From an uncultured Hydrogenophaga sp. (GTDB taxonomy: Bacteria; Pseudomonadota; Gammaproteobacteria; Burkholderiales; Burkholderiaceae_C): a stretch of DNA of 33,388 nucleotides. A model generated the notes under the pieces. That model made no database searches. It worked only from the letters and a program-made list of their open reading frames with translations, and had not been told where the DNA came from. The stretch spans positions 1 through 33,388 of the forward strand of contig NZ_OY288117.1 of the NCBI RefSeq assembly GCF_958439165.1. Direction: 5' to 3'. Below are positions 6,361 through 15,183 of the stretch, piece by piece. Numbering within the stretch: the first letter of the stretch is position 1; each line of letters starts with the position of its first letter. Made by a program: the position numbers and the translations under genes.

Positions 6361-9225
6361 TTACAGCGTGCGCGCCACTTCCTTGACCTCAAAGAATTCG
6401 AGCTGGTCGCCCTCTTTGATGTCGTTGTAGTTGCGCAGCTTGATGCCGCACTCGAAGCCTTCCTTGACCTCGCGCACGTCGTCCTTGAGGCGCTTGAGCG
6501 ACTCGAGTTCGCCGGTGTAGACCACCACGTTGTCGCGCAGCAGGCGGAAGTGGGCCGAGCGGGTGACCATGCCGTTGGTGATCATGCAACCGGCCACCGT
6601 GCCGATCTTCGATGCCACGAACACGGTGCGGATCTCGGCATTGCCGATGATCTCTTCGCGCTTCTCCGGCGCCAGCATGCCGGACATGGCTGCCTTGAGC
6701 TCGTCCACCGCGTCGTAGATGATGTTGTAGTAGCGCAGGTCGACATCGTTGCCCTCGGCCAGCTTGCGGGCGCCGGCATCGGCGCGCACGTTGAAGCCGA
6801 TCACGATGGCACCGGACGCAATGGCCAGGTTGATGTCGGACTCGCTGATGCCGCCGACGCCGGCATACACCATCTGCACCTTGACCTCGTCGGTCGAGAG
6901 CTTGAGCAGCGAGGCCGCCAGGGCTTCCTGCGAACCCTGCACATCGGACTTGAGGATGATGGGCAGCGTCTTGACCTCGCCGGCCGTCATGTCGGAGAAC
7001 ATGTTCTCCAGCTTGGCGGCCTGCTGCTTGGCCAGCTTGGTGTTGCGGAACTTGCCGGCGCGGTAGGTGGCGATCTCGCGGGCACGGCGCTCGTCGGACA
7101 TGACCATGAACTCGTCACCGGCCTGGGGCACCTCGGACAGGCCCTGGATCTCCACCGGGATCGACGGACCGGCTTCCTTGGCCGGCTTGCCGTTCTCGTC
7201 CAGCATGGCGCGAACGCGGCCGGAGGTCTGACCCGCCAGCACCACGTCACCCACCTTCAGCGTACCGGACTGCACCAGCACGGTGGCCACGGCGCCACGG
7301 CCCTTGTCGAGGCGGGCTTCGATCACCAGGCCCTTGGCCATGGCGTCCACCGGCGCCTTGAGTTCCAGCACTTCGGCCTGCAGCAGCACCTGTTCCAGCA
7401 GGGCATCGATGCCCAGACCGGTCTTGGCCGACACCGCCACGAAGGGCGACTCGCCACCGAATTCTTCGGGCACCACCTCTTCGCCGACCAGTTCGGACTT
7501 CACGCGGTCGATGTTGGCTTCCGGCTTGTCGGCCTTGGTCATGGCGACCACGATCGGCACACCGGCTGCCTTGGCGTGCTTGACGGCTTCCTTGGTCTGC
7601 GGCATGACGCCGTCGTCGGCAGCGCAGACCAGGATGACGATGTCGGTGGCCTGGGCACCGCGGGCCCGCATGGCGGTGAACGCCTCGTGGCCGGGGGTGT
7701 CGAGGAAGGTCACCGTGCCGCGCGGGGTGTCCACGTGGTACGCACCGATGTGCTGCGTGATGCCGCCGGCTTCGCCAGCAGCCACCTTGGCACGGCGGAT
7801 GTAGTCCAGCAGCGAGGTCTTGCCGTGGTCGACGTGGCCCATGACGGTGACCACCGGAGCGCGGGGGAGCGCCTCGGCCGACTGCATCGCCGATTCCTCG
7901 TCGGTGAAGGCTTCCGGATCGTCCAGCGCCGCGATCACGGCCTTGTGGCCGAGTTCTTCCACCACGATCATGGCGGTGTCCTGGTCCAGCGGCTGGTTGA
8001 TGGTGACCATCTGGCCCAGCTTCATCAGCTGCTTGATCACCTCGGACGACTTGAGGCTCATCTTGTGCGCCAGTTCGGCCACCGTGATGGTCTCGGGAAC
8101 GTGCACTTCGATGACCTTGAACTCGGTCGGGGCCTGGAAATTACCCTGACCGATGTCACGCGAATCGCGGTCGTTGCGACGGCCCTTGGGCCCGCCACGC
8201 CAGTTGGACCGACCTGCGGACGTGTCGCCCCGGGTCTTGATTTCCTTCTTCTTGGCCGCGTCGTCCTTCCAGGTGGAGGACAGGTTTTCCGACTTGACCT
8301 CTTTCTTGCCAGCCACGCCGGCGGCCGGAGCCGCTGCGCCGGTGGCGGGCGCCTTGACCGGCGTGCCGGCCGGCTTGTGCAGGGTGCCCTTGATGCCGGC
8401 CTTGGCTTCCGGCGGCGGCTCGGGCTTCTTGGCCACCAGCGTCTTGGCGGGGGTGGCCATCATGGCGCGGATGCTGGCGGCTTCGGCTTCGGCCTTGCGC
8501 CGGCGCTCCATCAGCTCCTGAGCGCGCTGGTCTTCGGCCTTCTTGGCGTCGGCGACACGGGCGGCTTCGGCACGCACGGCCTCGGCCTTGGCGTCGACGG
8601 CCTTCTGGTCCACGGCAGGCGCAGCGGCCGGGGCAGGAGCCGCCGCCGCAACGGCGGCCGGCTTCTCTGCGGCCTGGCGCGCGCGCTCGGCTTCTGCAGC
8701 CGCGGCGGCTTCAGCTTCCTGGCGGGCGACCTCGGCGGCACGGGCCTCTTCGGCCTCGCGCTGCTGGCGCTTGGCGGCGAGTTCCTCTTCCTGACGGCGG
8801 ATCAGCTCGGCCTGGCGGCGGGCTTCTTCCTCGCGACGGGCCAGTTCCTCGTGGTCGATCACGGGCGCGGGCGGCGCTGCCGGCGCTTCTTCAGCGGCTT
8901 GTGCCTCGGGCACTGCCACGTCGTCGTCGCGCTTGATGAAGGTGCGCTTCTTGCGCACTTCCACCTGGATGGTTCGGGCTCGGCCGGTGGCATCGGCCTG
9001 CTTGATTTCGGAGGTCGACTTCTTGACCAGGGTGATCTTCTTGCGCTCACCGCCCGCCGTGCCGTGCGAGGCCTTCAGGTGGTTGAGCAACATCTGCTTG
9101 TCGGACTCGTTGACCGGGTCCGATCCGTCAGATTTGGGCACGCCGGCTGCGGACAGTTGCTCCAGCAGCAGGGTGGTCGGTTTGTTCAGTTCGGCAGCCA
9201 GCTCGGCGACGGTGGTACTTGTCAT
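6361..9225 (-). CDS. infB: Translation initiation factor IF-2
   Basis: 954-residue IF-2, which brings fMet-tRNA to the 30S subunit and promotes subunit joining. Order of parts: N-terminal IF2_N fold (residues 1-50); a long Ala/Glu/Arg-rich, probably coiled or disordered linker (about 110-350); a second IF2_N region near 370-430; G domain with GHVDHGKT (463-470), DTPGH (509-513) and a G4 motif reading TKAD (563-566) in place of the usual NKxD; then domains II, III and the fMet-tRNA-binding C-terminal domain. Full length for betaproteobacteria. It sits 29 bp after nusA and 9 bp before rbfA. Confidence 0.98.
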   Translation of the reverse strand: MTSTTVAELAAELNKPTTLLLEQLSAAGVPKSDGSDPVNESDKQMLLNHLKASHGTAGGERKKITLVKKSTSEIKQADATGRARTIQVEVRKKRTFIKRDDDVAVPEAQAAEEAPAAPPAPVIDHEELARREEEARRQAELIRRQEEELAAKRQQREAEEARAAEVARQEAEAAAAAEAERARQAAEKPAAVAAAAPAPAAAPAVDQKAVDAKAEAVRAEAARVADAKKAEDQRAQELMERRRKAEAEAASIRAMMATPAKTLVAKKPEPPPEAKAGIKGTLHKPAGTPVKAPATGAAAPAAGVAGKKEVKSENLSSTWKDDAAKKKEIKTRGDTSAGRSNWRGGPKGRRNDRDSRDIGQGNFQAPTEFKVIEVHVPETITVAELAHKMSLKSSEVIKQLMKLGQMVTINQPLDQDTAMIVVEELGHKAVIAALDDPEAFTDEESAMQSAEALPRAPVVTVMGHVDHGKTSLLDYIRRAKVAAGEAGGITQHIGAYHVDTPRGTVTFLDTPGHEAFTAMRARGAQATDIVILVCAADDGVMPQTKEAVKHAKAAGVPIVVAMTKADKPEANIDRVKSELVGEEVVPEEFGGESPFVAVSAKTGLGIDALLEQVLLQAEVLELKAPVDAMAKGLVIEARLDKGRGAVATVLVQSGTLKVGDVVLAGQTSGRVRAMLDENGKPAKEAGPSIPVEIQGLSEVPQAGDEFMVMSDERRAREIATYRAGKFRNTKLAKQQAAKLENMFSDMTAGEVKTLPIILKSDVQGSQEALAASLLKLSTDEVKVQMVYAGVGGISESDINLAIASGAIVIGFNVRADAGARKLAEGNDVDLRYYNIIYDAVDELKAAMSGMLAPEKREEIIGNAEIRTVFVASKIGTVAGCMITNGMVTRSAHFRLLRDNVVVYTGELESLKRLKDDVREVKEGFECGIKLRNYNDIKEGDQLEFFEVKEVARTL

Positions 9226-9254
9226 GGGTTCTTTGCTCCGTGGGCCTCCGCTGC

Positions 9255-10754
9255 TCAGGATGCCGAAGGCGCTTCATCACCGGCGAACCAGTGTGCGCGC
9301 GCCTGCATGATCAGGGCAGTGGCCTCTTCCGGCGTCTGGCCGGTGATGTCTGTGAGCTCGTCGGTGGCCAGATCGGCCAGCTCGTCGCGGGTATGGATGC
9401 CGGCCTCGGCCAGCTTGGTGATCAGCTCGGGCGTGATGTCGGTCAGGTCACGCAGGTTCTGCGACACCTCTTCCACGCTTTCCTCGCGAGCGATCTCCAT
9501 CGTCAGCAGGGCATCCTTGGCACGGGTGCGCAGTTCGTTGACGGTTTCCTCGTCGAAGGACTCGATCTCGAGCATTTCCTGCAGCGGCACATAGGCCACC
9601 TCTTCGAGGCTGGTGAAGCCTTCCTCGATCAGGATGTCGGCGATCTCCTGGTCGACGTCGAGCTTGGCCATGAAGACCTTGCGGATGCCGTCGGCCTCTT
9701 CGGCCTGCTTCTGTGCCGATTCGTCGGCGGTCATGATGTTGATGCGCCAGCCGGTGAGGTCAGAGGCCAGACGCACGTTCTGGCCGCCACGACCGATGGC
9801 GATGGCCAGATTTTCCTCGTCCACCACCACATCCATGGCGTGACGCTCTTCGTCGACCACGATGGACACGACGTTGGCGGGAGCCAGGGCACCGATGACG
9901 AACTGGGCCGGATCATCGGACCACAGCACGATGTCCACGCGCTCGCCGGCCAGCTCGTTGGTCACGGCGTTGACGCGCGAACCGCGCACGCCGACGCAGG
10001 TGCCGATCGGGTCGATGCGGCGGTCGTTGCTCTGGACGGCGATCTTGGCGCGCGAACCGGGGTCACGGGCGCACTTCTTGATCTCGAGCAGGCCCTGTTC
10101 GATTTCAGGCACTTCCTGGCGGAACAGCTCGATCATGAATTCAGGGGCCGAGCGCGACAGCAGGATCGGCGCACCACGCAGGGTCAGGTCGACTTCCATG
10201 ATCATGGCGCGCACACGGTCGCCGGTCCGGAAGTTTTCCTTGGGAATCATCTCGCTGCGACGCAGCCGGCCTTCGACACGGCCGCTCTCGACGATGAGGT
10301 CGCCCTTGTCCATGCGCTTGACGGTGCCGACGAAGACCTTGTCGCCGCGCGACATGAAGTCGTTGAGCAGCATCTCGCGCTCGGCGTCACGGATCTTCTG
10401 CAGGATCACCTGCTTGGCGGCCATGGCGCCGATGCGGCCGATCGGCACGCTCTCCACCGGCTTCTCGATGTAGTCGCCTTCTTCGATGTCGGCAATCTCC
10501 TCGCGGGCATCGGAGAGCAGCTCTTCGGCATCCGGATTCTGCAGACCGGCCGAGTCGGGCACCACCAGCCAGCGGCGGAAGGTTTCGTAGGCGCCGGTGT
10601 CCGGATCCATGGCCACACGGATGTCGACCTCGCCCTTGTAGAGCTTCTTGGTGGCCGAGGCCAGCGCCTGTTCGACGGCGTTCATCACGATATCGCGTTC
10701 GACGTTCTTCTCACGCGAGATCGCATCGATCAGCATCAACATTTCGCGGTTCAT
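9255..10754 (-). CDS. nusA: Transcription termination/antitermination factor NusA
   Basis: 499-residue NusA, an RNA polymerase-binding elongation factor that promotes pausing and hairpin-dependent termination and takes part in N/rRNA antitermination. Parts in order: N-terminal RNAP-binding domain (MNREMLMLIDAISREKNVE), S1 domain (about 135-200), KH1 and KH2 (GTCVGVRGSRVNAV, then IGRGGQNVRLAS), and two C-terminal acidic AR repeats ending in the helix-hairpin-helix-like LTDITGQTPEEATALIMQARAHWF. It follows rimP by 51 bp. NusA is known to autoregulate its operon in E. coli, relevant to the leader hairpin at 11465-11492. Confidence 0.98.
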   Translation of the reverse strand: MNREMLMLIDAISREKNVERDIVMNAVEQALASATKKLYKGEVDIRVAMDPDTGAYETFRRWLVVPDSAGLQNPDAEELLSDAREEIADIEEGDYIEKPVESVPIGRIGAMAAKQVILQKIRDAEREMLLNDFMSRGDKVFVGTVKRMDKGDLIVESGRVEGRLRRSEMIPKENFRTGDRVRAMIMEVDLTLRGAPILLSRSAPEFMIELFRQEVPEIEQGLLEIKKCARDPGSRAKIAVQSNDRRIDPIGTCVGVRGSRVNAVTNELAGERVDIVLWSDDPAQFVIGALAPANVVSIVVDEERHAMDVVVDEENLAIAIGRGGQNVRLASDLTGWRINIMTADESAQKQAEEADGIRKVFMAKLDVDQEIADILIEEGFTSLEEVAYVPLQEMLEIESFDEETVNELRTRAKDALLTMEIAREESVEEVSQNLRDLTDITPELITKLAEAGIHTRDELADLATDELTDITGQTPEEATALIMQARAHWFAGDEAPSAS

Positions 10755-10805
10755 TTCACTCGCCCACCTTTCGCATTGCTTGTCTTTTGTGTCATCTGTC
10801 GGCGT

Positions 10806-11402
10806 TCAGCCGGCCTCGGCCGCTGAAGCCCCGGGTGCCTTGCGGCCCTTGAAATCAACAATGGGTGCCAGCCGGGCCTGCTGGATCTCGTCCAGCGAGA
10901 AGGCCAGTGCCTGCAGCGGCGCGGGCGGGCGCTTCTTGCTCACCCGCTGGCCCGGTTTGGTTTCGGGCTCGTCGCTCCAGACGATCTGCCACTGCACACC
11001 GTCGGCAGCACGCTCCAGCGTGCCGCGGAATTTCTTGCGGCTGGCCGATACCGCGCCGCCGTTGGCACCTACGGGTGCCTTGAGGGTGATGTCGACCACC
11101 TCACCCTCGAATCGCATGAAATCGTTGTCGTTGCGCAGGGGCCGGTCAATGCCCGGGGAGCCGACCTCCAGGCGCCGGTAGTCCAGGCCTTCGACCTCCA
11201 GCAGATACTGCAGCTGCCGGGTGATCGACTCGCAGTCCTCGACCGTCACGAAGCGCTCGGCCTGCCGTGCTTCGCCGGCTGCAGGAGGCTGCCACGGCCA
11301 GTCGATGGTGACGCGCAGCAAGCCGCCGGCCGACCGTTCGAGGTCGACCAGGTCGAATCCCAGTCCGGTGACGGTTTGCGTGACGGTGTCTTGCCAGGCC
11401 AT
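10806..11402 (-). CDS. rimP: Ribosome maturation factor RimP
   Basis: 198-residue RimP (YhbC), needed for 30S maturation, especially assembly of the pseudoknot region around uS12. Family signatures are GFDLVDLE, LRVTIDWP, VTVEDCESITRQLQYLLEVE and, most diagnostic, YRRLEVGSPGIDRPLRNDNDFMRFEG. The C-terminal SH3-like domain is followed by an Ala/Lys-rich tail. It is slightly longer than E. coli RimP (about 150) owing to an insert after the SASRKKFRG segment. First gene of the rimP-nusA-infB operon. Confidence 0.97.
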   Translation of the reverse strand: MAWQDTVTQTVTGLGFDLVDLERSAGGLLRVTIDWPWQPPAAGEARQAERFVTVEDCESITRQLQYLLEVEGLDYRRLEVGSPGIDRPLRNDNDFMRFEGEVVDITLKAPVGANGGAVSASRKKFRGTLERAADGVQWQIVWSDEPETKPGQRVSKKRPPAPLQALAFSLDEIQQARLAPIVDFKGRKAPGASAAEAG

Positions 11403-11430
11403 GTACGGGGTGGTTGCTGCGGTGAAAGGC

Positions 11431-11452
11431 GAAAAACGCTGACTGAAAAACG
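11431..11452. repeat. Short direct repeat in the rimP leader
   Basis: GAAAAACG occurs at 11431-11438 and 11445-11452 (plus strand), i.e. two U-rich CGUUUUUC copies 14 nt apart in the rimP mRNA leader just after the terminator hairpin. Function is unknown. U-rich repeats could act as protein or Rho/NusA contact sites, which is speculation. Confidence 0.4.
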
Positions 11453-11459
11453 ATCAGCC

Positions 11460-11492
11460 AAAAAAAATGGGCCGGTAGTAACCCGCCCATTT
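11460..11492 (-). terminator. Intrinsic terminator / attenuator in the rimP leader
   Basis: Minus-strand RNA forms an 8-bp stem AAAUGGGC / GCCCAUUU (arms 11485-11492 and 11465-11472), with an inner GGU/ACC pairing and a small loop. It is followed by a U-run (A-run 11460-11467 on the plus strand). It can terminate the upstream yej-DUF2189-DUF2788 run. Because the promoter at 11508-11537 fires into it, it may also attenuate rimP-nusA-infB. A rimP-leader attenuator has been described as an RNA family in gammaproteobacteria; a relation is my inference. Confidence 0.75.
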
Positions 11493-11507
11493 GGTCGTGA
11501 AGCCAGC

Positions 11508-11537
11508 ATTGTAACGCGCACGACACCCCGTACGCAA
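11508..11537 (-). promoter_or_regulatory. Sigma70-type promoter of the rimP-nusA-infB operon
   Basis: On the minus strand TTGCGT (11532-11537) and TACAAT (11508-11513) are separated by 18 bp, a 4/6 plus 5/6 match. Predicted start is near 11501. It lies between the DUF2788 stop and the terminator hairpin, so its transcript must read through that hairpin to reach rimP. No comparable promoter is visible between the hairpin and the rimP start. Confidence 0.6.
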
Positions 11538-11556
11538 CAGTCTGCTCAGGCCGACA

Positions 11557-11778
11557 TCAGAGCCCCAGCACCCACTGGATGACGTTCTTGGTCAGGAATC
11601 CCAGCATCCCGAACGACAGCACCATGAACAGCACGAAGGTGCCGAACCGGCCAGCCCGGGACTCACGTGCCAGGTTGAAGACGATGAACAGCATGTACAG
11701 GATGAAGGCACCGATCCCGAAGGTCAGGCCGAACTGGGCGATCTGGCTTTCGGTGTAACCCCAGAGCGTGCCTTCCAT
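11557..11778 (-). CDS. DUF2788 family small membrane protein
   Basis: 73-residue protein with two hydrophobic helices: FGLTFGIGAFILYMLFIVFNLA, then a short basic loop RESRAGRFG, then TFVLFMVLSFGMLGFLTKNVIQWVLG. This is the pattern I associate with DUF2788, a family mostly of betaproteobacteria with no known function. I place the start at 11778 (MEGTLWGY); 14 upstream codons would overlap the preceding gene and are not family-like. It begins 1 nt after the DUF2189 gene stop, so it is probably translated by reinitiation. It is followed by the terminator at 11460-11492. Confidence 0.85.
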   Translation of the reverse strand: MEGTLWGYTESQIAQFGLTFGIGAFILYMLFIVFNLARESRAGRFGTFVLFMVLSFGMLGFLTKNVIQWVLGL

Positions 11779-11779
11779 G

Positions 11780-12517
11780 TCAGCCGGGCACCAGGTCGCG
11801 GTAGGCATGCCAGCTGGCATGGGCCACCAGAGGAATCACCACCGCCAGGCCGGCCAGTGCCAGCAACATGCCCAGCCCCACCAGCACCGCGATCATCAGC
11901 GCCCAGAGCACCATCGGGGCCGGGTGGGCAGCCACGGCGCGCCAGCTGGTCATGACGGCCTGGTGCACCGGCACCGGCCGGTCCACCAGCATGGGCAGGG
12001 CCACCACGGTGGAGGCGTACACCGGTGTGGCCAGCAGCGCTCCCTGCAGCAGCCACAGCTCGAACAGCCCCGGCTCGGGTGCCAGCACCACGAACCGCAG
12101 GAAATCGAGCGGTTTTTCGATCGGGGTGGGTGACGCCAGGGTGATCAGACCAGCCGACGTCAGCACCCAGCCGGTTCCCGCCAGGCCCAGCAGCAGCCCG
12201 AAGCGAACCAGACGCCCCTCTCGCGAGCGCCACAGTGCCATCACCTCCGGCATGCCGATGCGCCGACCCTCCTGCAGCGCGCGGCTGACGGCGTACAGCC
12301 CGGTGGCCACGATGGGGGCGACGATGAGGAACCCGGAAAAAGCACCGGCCAGCAGCCAGAAGCGGTCGCGGGCCAGCAGGAGCAGCAGGCCGCCAAAAGC
12401 GGTGACCAGCAGCCCGTGCACCAGCCCCGGCACGGGGTTGCGGCGCAGGTCGGCCCAGCCCAGACGCAGCCAGCGCCATGGCGACGCCAGGGAAACAGGC
12501 TGCGAGAGACGGTTCAT
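11780..12517 (-). CDS. DUF2189 family integral membrane protein
   Basis: 245-residue membrane protein with about six hydrophobic segments. The N-terminal block, a short polar start followed by WRWLRLGWADLRRNPVPGL and a first helix, matches my recollection of DUF2189, sometimes described as cytochrome-oxidase-associated membrane proteins; the function is unknown. GLYAVSRALQEGRRI in the loop after the second helix pair and W-x-x-R in the third loop are also typical. It lies 6 bp after yejF and 1 bp before the DUF2788 gene, so it is probably co-transcribed with the Yej importer. Confidence 0.8.
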   Translation of the reverse strand: MNRLSQPVSLASPWRWLRLGWADLRRNPVPGLVHGLLVTAFGGLLLLLARDRFWLLAGAFSGFLIVAPIVATGLYAVSRALQEGRRIGMPEVMALWRSREGRLVRFGLLLGLAGTGWVLTSAGLITLASPTPIEKPLDFLRFVVLAPEPGLFELWLLQGALLATPVYASTVVALPMLVDRPVPVHQAVMTSWRAVAAHPAPMVLWALMIAVLVGLGMLLALAGLAVVIPLVAHASWHAYRDLVPG

Positions 12518-12523
12518 CGCACC

Positions 12524-14134
12524 TCAGGCAGCAGCCTGCACCAGCAGACGCGTATAGGGGTGGGCCGGCGCCGACAGGACCTGCCCGACCGGACCCGCCT
12601 CCACCACGCTGCCGTCCTTCATGACGATCACGTCGTGCGCCATGGCGGCGATGACGTCGACATCGTGGGTGATCAGCAGGTAGGCCAGACCACGGTCGCG
12701 CTGCAGGCGCTGCAGCAGACCGAGCACCTGTTTCTGCACGGTCACATCCAGTGCGCTGGTGGGCTCGTCCAGTACCAGCAGCTCCGGCTCCACCACCAGC
12801 GCGCGGGCGATGGCCAGCCGCTGGCGCTGCCCGCCGGAAAATTCGTGCGGGTACCGCTGCAGCCAGTCGCTGCCCCGCTGCGGGTCGTCGACCAGCCCGA
12901 CGTCGGCCAAAGCCGCCACCACACGGGCGCGCCGCTGATCAGCAGAGAGATCGGGGTGGTGGATGGTCAGACCCTCGCCCACGATCTGCTCGACCGTCAT
13001 GCGTGGAGAGAGCGAAGAGAACGGATCCTGAAAAACCACCTGCACCCGGCGCCGCACCGCCCGCTGTTCGGCCAGCCCCCGGCAGGCCTGCCAGGAGGTG
13101 CCGGCCACCTGCAGCTCTCCGGCATGCGGCACCAGACCCAGCGCGGCCAGCGCCAGCGTGGACTTGCCGGAGCCGGACTCGCCGATGACGCCCAGGGTGC
13201 GGCCCCGGGGCAGGCGGAACTGCGCCCCCTTCACTGCCACGAAGCGGCCCTTGCGGAACCAGCCCTTCAGCCCGGGGAGCGGTACCGGATAGGCCACCTC
13301 CAGCTGCCGGGCCTCCAGCAGCACGGCTGCACCCTCATCGGGCGCTTCCACCACATCGCGCTGCGGCCGGCTGGCCAGCAGCATGCGGGTGTAGGCGTGG
13401 GCCGGGCGGGCAAACACGTCGGCCACGCTGCCCTGCTCCACCAGATGCCCGCGCTCCATCACGGCCACCCGGTCGGCAAAACGGCGCACCAGATTCAGGT
13501 CGTGCGTGATGAGCAGCACCGCCATGCCGTGCTGGCGCTGCAGGTCGGACAGCAGGTCCAGCATCTGCCCACGCAGACTCACGTCCAGCGCCGTGGTGGG
13601 TTCGTCGGCCAGCAGCAGGCGCGGCGCACTGGCGAGCGCCATGGCGATCATGGCGCGCTGGCGCTGCCCTCCGCTGAGCTGGTGCGGGTAGGCCCCGGCC
13701 CGGCGCTGCGGCTCCGGGATCCCGGTGGAGGCCAGCAGCTCCACCGTGCCGGCCTGGGCCTGGGCGGCGGTGAGGCCCTTCTTGAGCTGCAGCACTTCGG
13801 CGATCTGCTGGCCCACGGTGTACAGCGGGTTGAGGGCCGTCATGGGCTCCTGGAATATGACCGCCACCTCGTCGCCCCGGACACCGCGCAGCTCCCGCTC
13901 CGACAGCGCCAGCAGGTCACGTCCGCCCAGCAGTGCCTGTCCGCTCACCTCGGCGTTCTGCACCAGCCGCAGCAGGGACAGGGCCGAGACGGTCTTGCCC
14001 GAGCCCGACTCGCCCACCAGCGCCAGCTTTTCTCCCGGCGCAATCTGGAAATCGAGGCCGTGCACCACCGGGCGGCCGCCGAAGGCGACCTGCAGGCCGC
14101 GCACATCGAGCAAGGGCGTCGGGGTGGTGTTCAT
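12524..14134 (-). CDS. yejF: Peptide ABC transporter, double ATPase YejF
   Basis: 536-residue fusion of two ABC ATPase domains, as in YejF. Domain 1 has Walker A GESGSGKT (about residues 39-46), signature LSGGQRQRA and Walker B LLLADEPTTALD. Domain 2 has a second Walker A GESGSGKS, signature FSGGQRQRLA and Walker B LLVLDEPTSALD. Each domain ends with the oligopeptide-transporter C-terminal extension (HPYTRLLV and similar). It energises the YejBE permease. I start at MNTTPTP (14134), where the ATG overlaps the yejE stop as ATGA. Confidence 0.95.
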   Translation of the reverse strand: MNTTPTPLLDVRGLQVAFGGRPVVHGLDFQIAPGEKLALVGESGSGKTVSALSLLRLVQNAEVSGQALLGGRDLLALSERELRGVRGDEVAVIFQEPMTALNPLYTVGQQIAEVLQLKKGLTAAQAQAGTVELLASTGIPEPQRRAGAYPHQLSGGQRQRAMIAMALASAPRLLLADEPTTALDVSLRGQMLDLLSDLQRQHGMAVLLITHDLNLVRRFADRVAVMERGHLVEQGSVADVFARPAHAYTRMLLASRPQRDVVEAPDEGAAVLLEARQLEVAYPVPLPGLKGWFRKGRFVAVKGAQFRLPRGRTLGVIGESGSGKSTLALAALGLVPHAGELQVAGTSWQACRGLAEQRAVRRRVQVVFQDPFSSLSPRMTVEQIVGEGLTIHHPDLSADQRRARVVAALADVGLVDDPQRGSDWLQRYPHEFSGGQRQRLAIARALVVEPELLVLDEPTSALDVTVQKQVLGLLQRLQRDRGLAYLLITHDVDVIAAMAHDVIVMKDGSVVEAGPVGQVLSAPAHPYTRLLVQAAA

Positions 14135-15183
14135 GCGTCGGCCTTTCGGGGGTCGAGCGCGTCGCGCAGCGCGTCGCCCATGAAGGTCAGCAACAGCAGG
14201 GTGATCACCAGCACTCCGAATGTGGAGATGGATATCCACCACGCATCGATGTTGTTCTTGCCCTGGCTGAGCAGTTCGCCCAGCGACGGCGTGCCCGGCG
14301 GCACGCCCAGGCCCAGGAAATCGAGCGATGTCAGTGCCAGGATGGCCGCACTCATGCGGAACGGCAGGAAGGTCACCACCGGCGTCAGGCTGTTGGGCAG
14401 CACATGGCGCCAGATGATCTGGCTGTTGCTCAGGCCCATGGCCCGTGCTGCCCGCACGTAGTCGAGCTGGCGGTTGCGCAGGAACTCCGCCCGCACATAG
14501 TCGGACAGCCCCATCCAGCCGAACAGGCTGAGCAGCACCAGCAGCAGGCTCACGCTGGGCGCGAACACCGCCGAAAAGATGATCAGCAGGTAGAGCTCCG
14601 GCATGGAGCCCCAGATCTCGATGAAGCGCTGGAAGGCCAGGTCGGTCCGGCCGCCGAAGTAGCCTTGTATCGCGCCGGTGAGCACGCCCAGCAGAACGCC
14701 GATCACGGTGAGCGCCAGCGCAAACAGCACGCTGACCCGGAAACCGTAGATCAGCTGGGCCAGCAGGTCACGACCGCGGTCGTCGGTGCCCAGCCAGTTG
14801 GCCGCCGACGGTGGCGAGGGGTTGGGCAGCTCGGCGAAGTAATTGATGGTCTTGGGCCCGTACGGGTTGGGGGCGTAGAGCGCCCAGTTGTCGCCCCGGG
14901 TGACCTGTTCCTGGATGAATGGGTCGAGGTAATCGGTGGGGGTGTCGAAGTCACCGCCGAACACGGTTTCGGCATGGTCCTGAACGATCGGAAAGTACCA
15001 CTGCCCATCGAACCGGACCACCAGCGGCCGGTCGTTCGACACCAGTTCGGCGGCCAGGCTGAACACCACCAGCACACAGAAGGCGATCAGGCTCCAGTAA
15101 CCCAGCCGGTTGCGACGAAAGCGCAGCCAGGCTCGGCGGCCAGGGCTCGGCGCAGCGGGGCGCGGGGATGTCGGGTCGGTCAT
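14131..15183 (-). CDS. yejE: Peptide ABC transporter permease YejE
   Basis: 350-residue inner-membrane permease of the OppC/YejE type. The N-terminal cytoplasmic segment with RRAWLRFRRNRLGYWSL leads into the first helix. A long periplasmic insert follows (about residues 60-150, including YFPIVQDHAETVFGGDFDTP) that is typical of YejE. The EAA-loop region reads YVRAARAMGLSNSQIIWRHVLPN. Later helices lie near IILALTSLDFLGLGVPPGTPSLGELL. The start at 15183 overlaps the yejB stop by one base (TGATG). Confidence 0.95.
   Translation of the reverse strand: MTDPTSPRPAAPSPGRRAWLRFRRNRLGYWSLIAFCVLVVFSLAAELVSNDRPLVVRFDGQWYFPIVQDHAETVFGGDFDTPTDYLDPFIQEQVTRGDNWALYAPNPYGPKTINYFAELPNPSPPSAANWLGTDDRGRDLLAQLIYGFRVSVLFALALTVIGVLLGVLTGAIQGYFGGRTDLAFQRFIEIWGSMPELYLLIIFSAVFAPSVSLLLVLLSLFGWMGLSDYVRAEFLRNRQLDYVRAARAMGLSNSQIIWRHVLPNSLTPVVTFLPFRMSAAILALTSLDFLGLGVPPGTPSLGELLSQGKNNIDAWWISISTFGVLVITLLLLTFMGDALRDALDPRKADA

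Noticed and set aside
5956..9594. 1212-codon open frame on the plus strand
   Set aside because: Antisense to rbfA, infB and the end of nusA. The His/Gly/Leu-rich, low-complexity product is typical of GC-rich antisense frames.
12416..14461. 681-codon plus-strand frame
   Set aside because: Antisense shadow of yejF and its neighbours; composition is His/Gln/Arg-rich without a domain.
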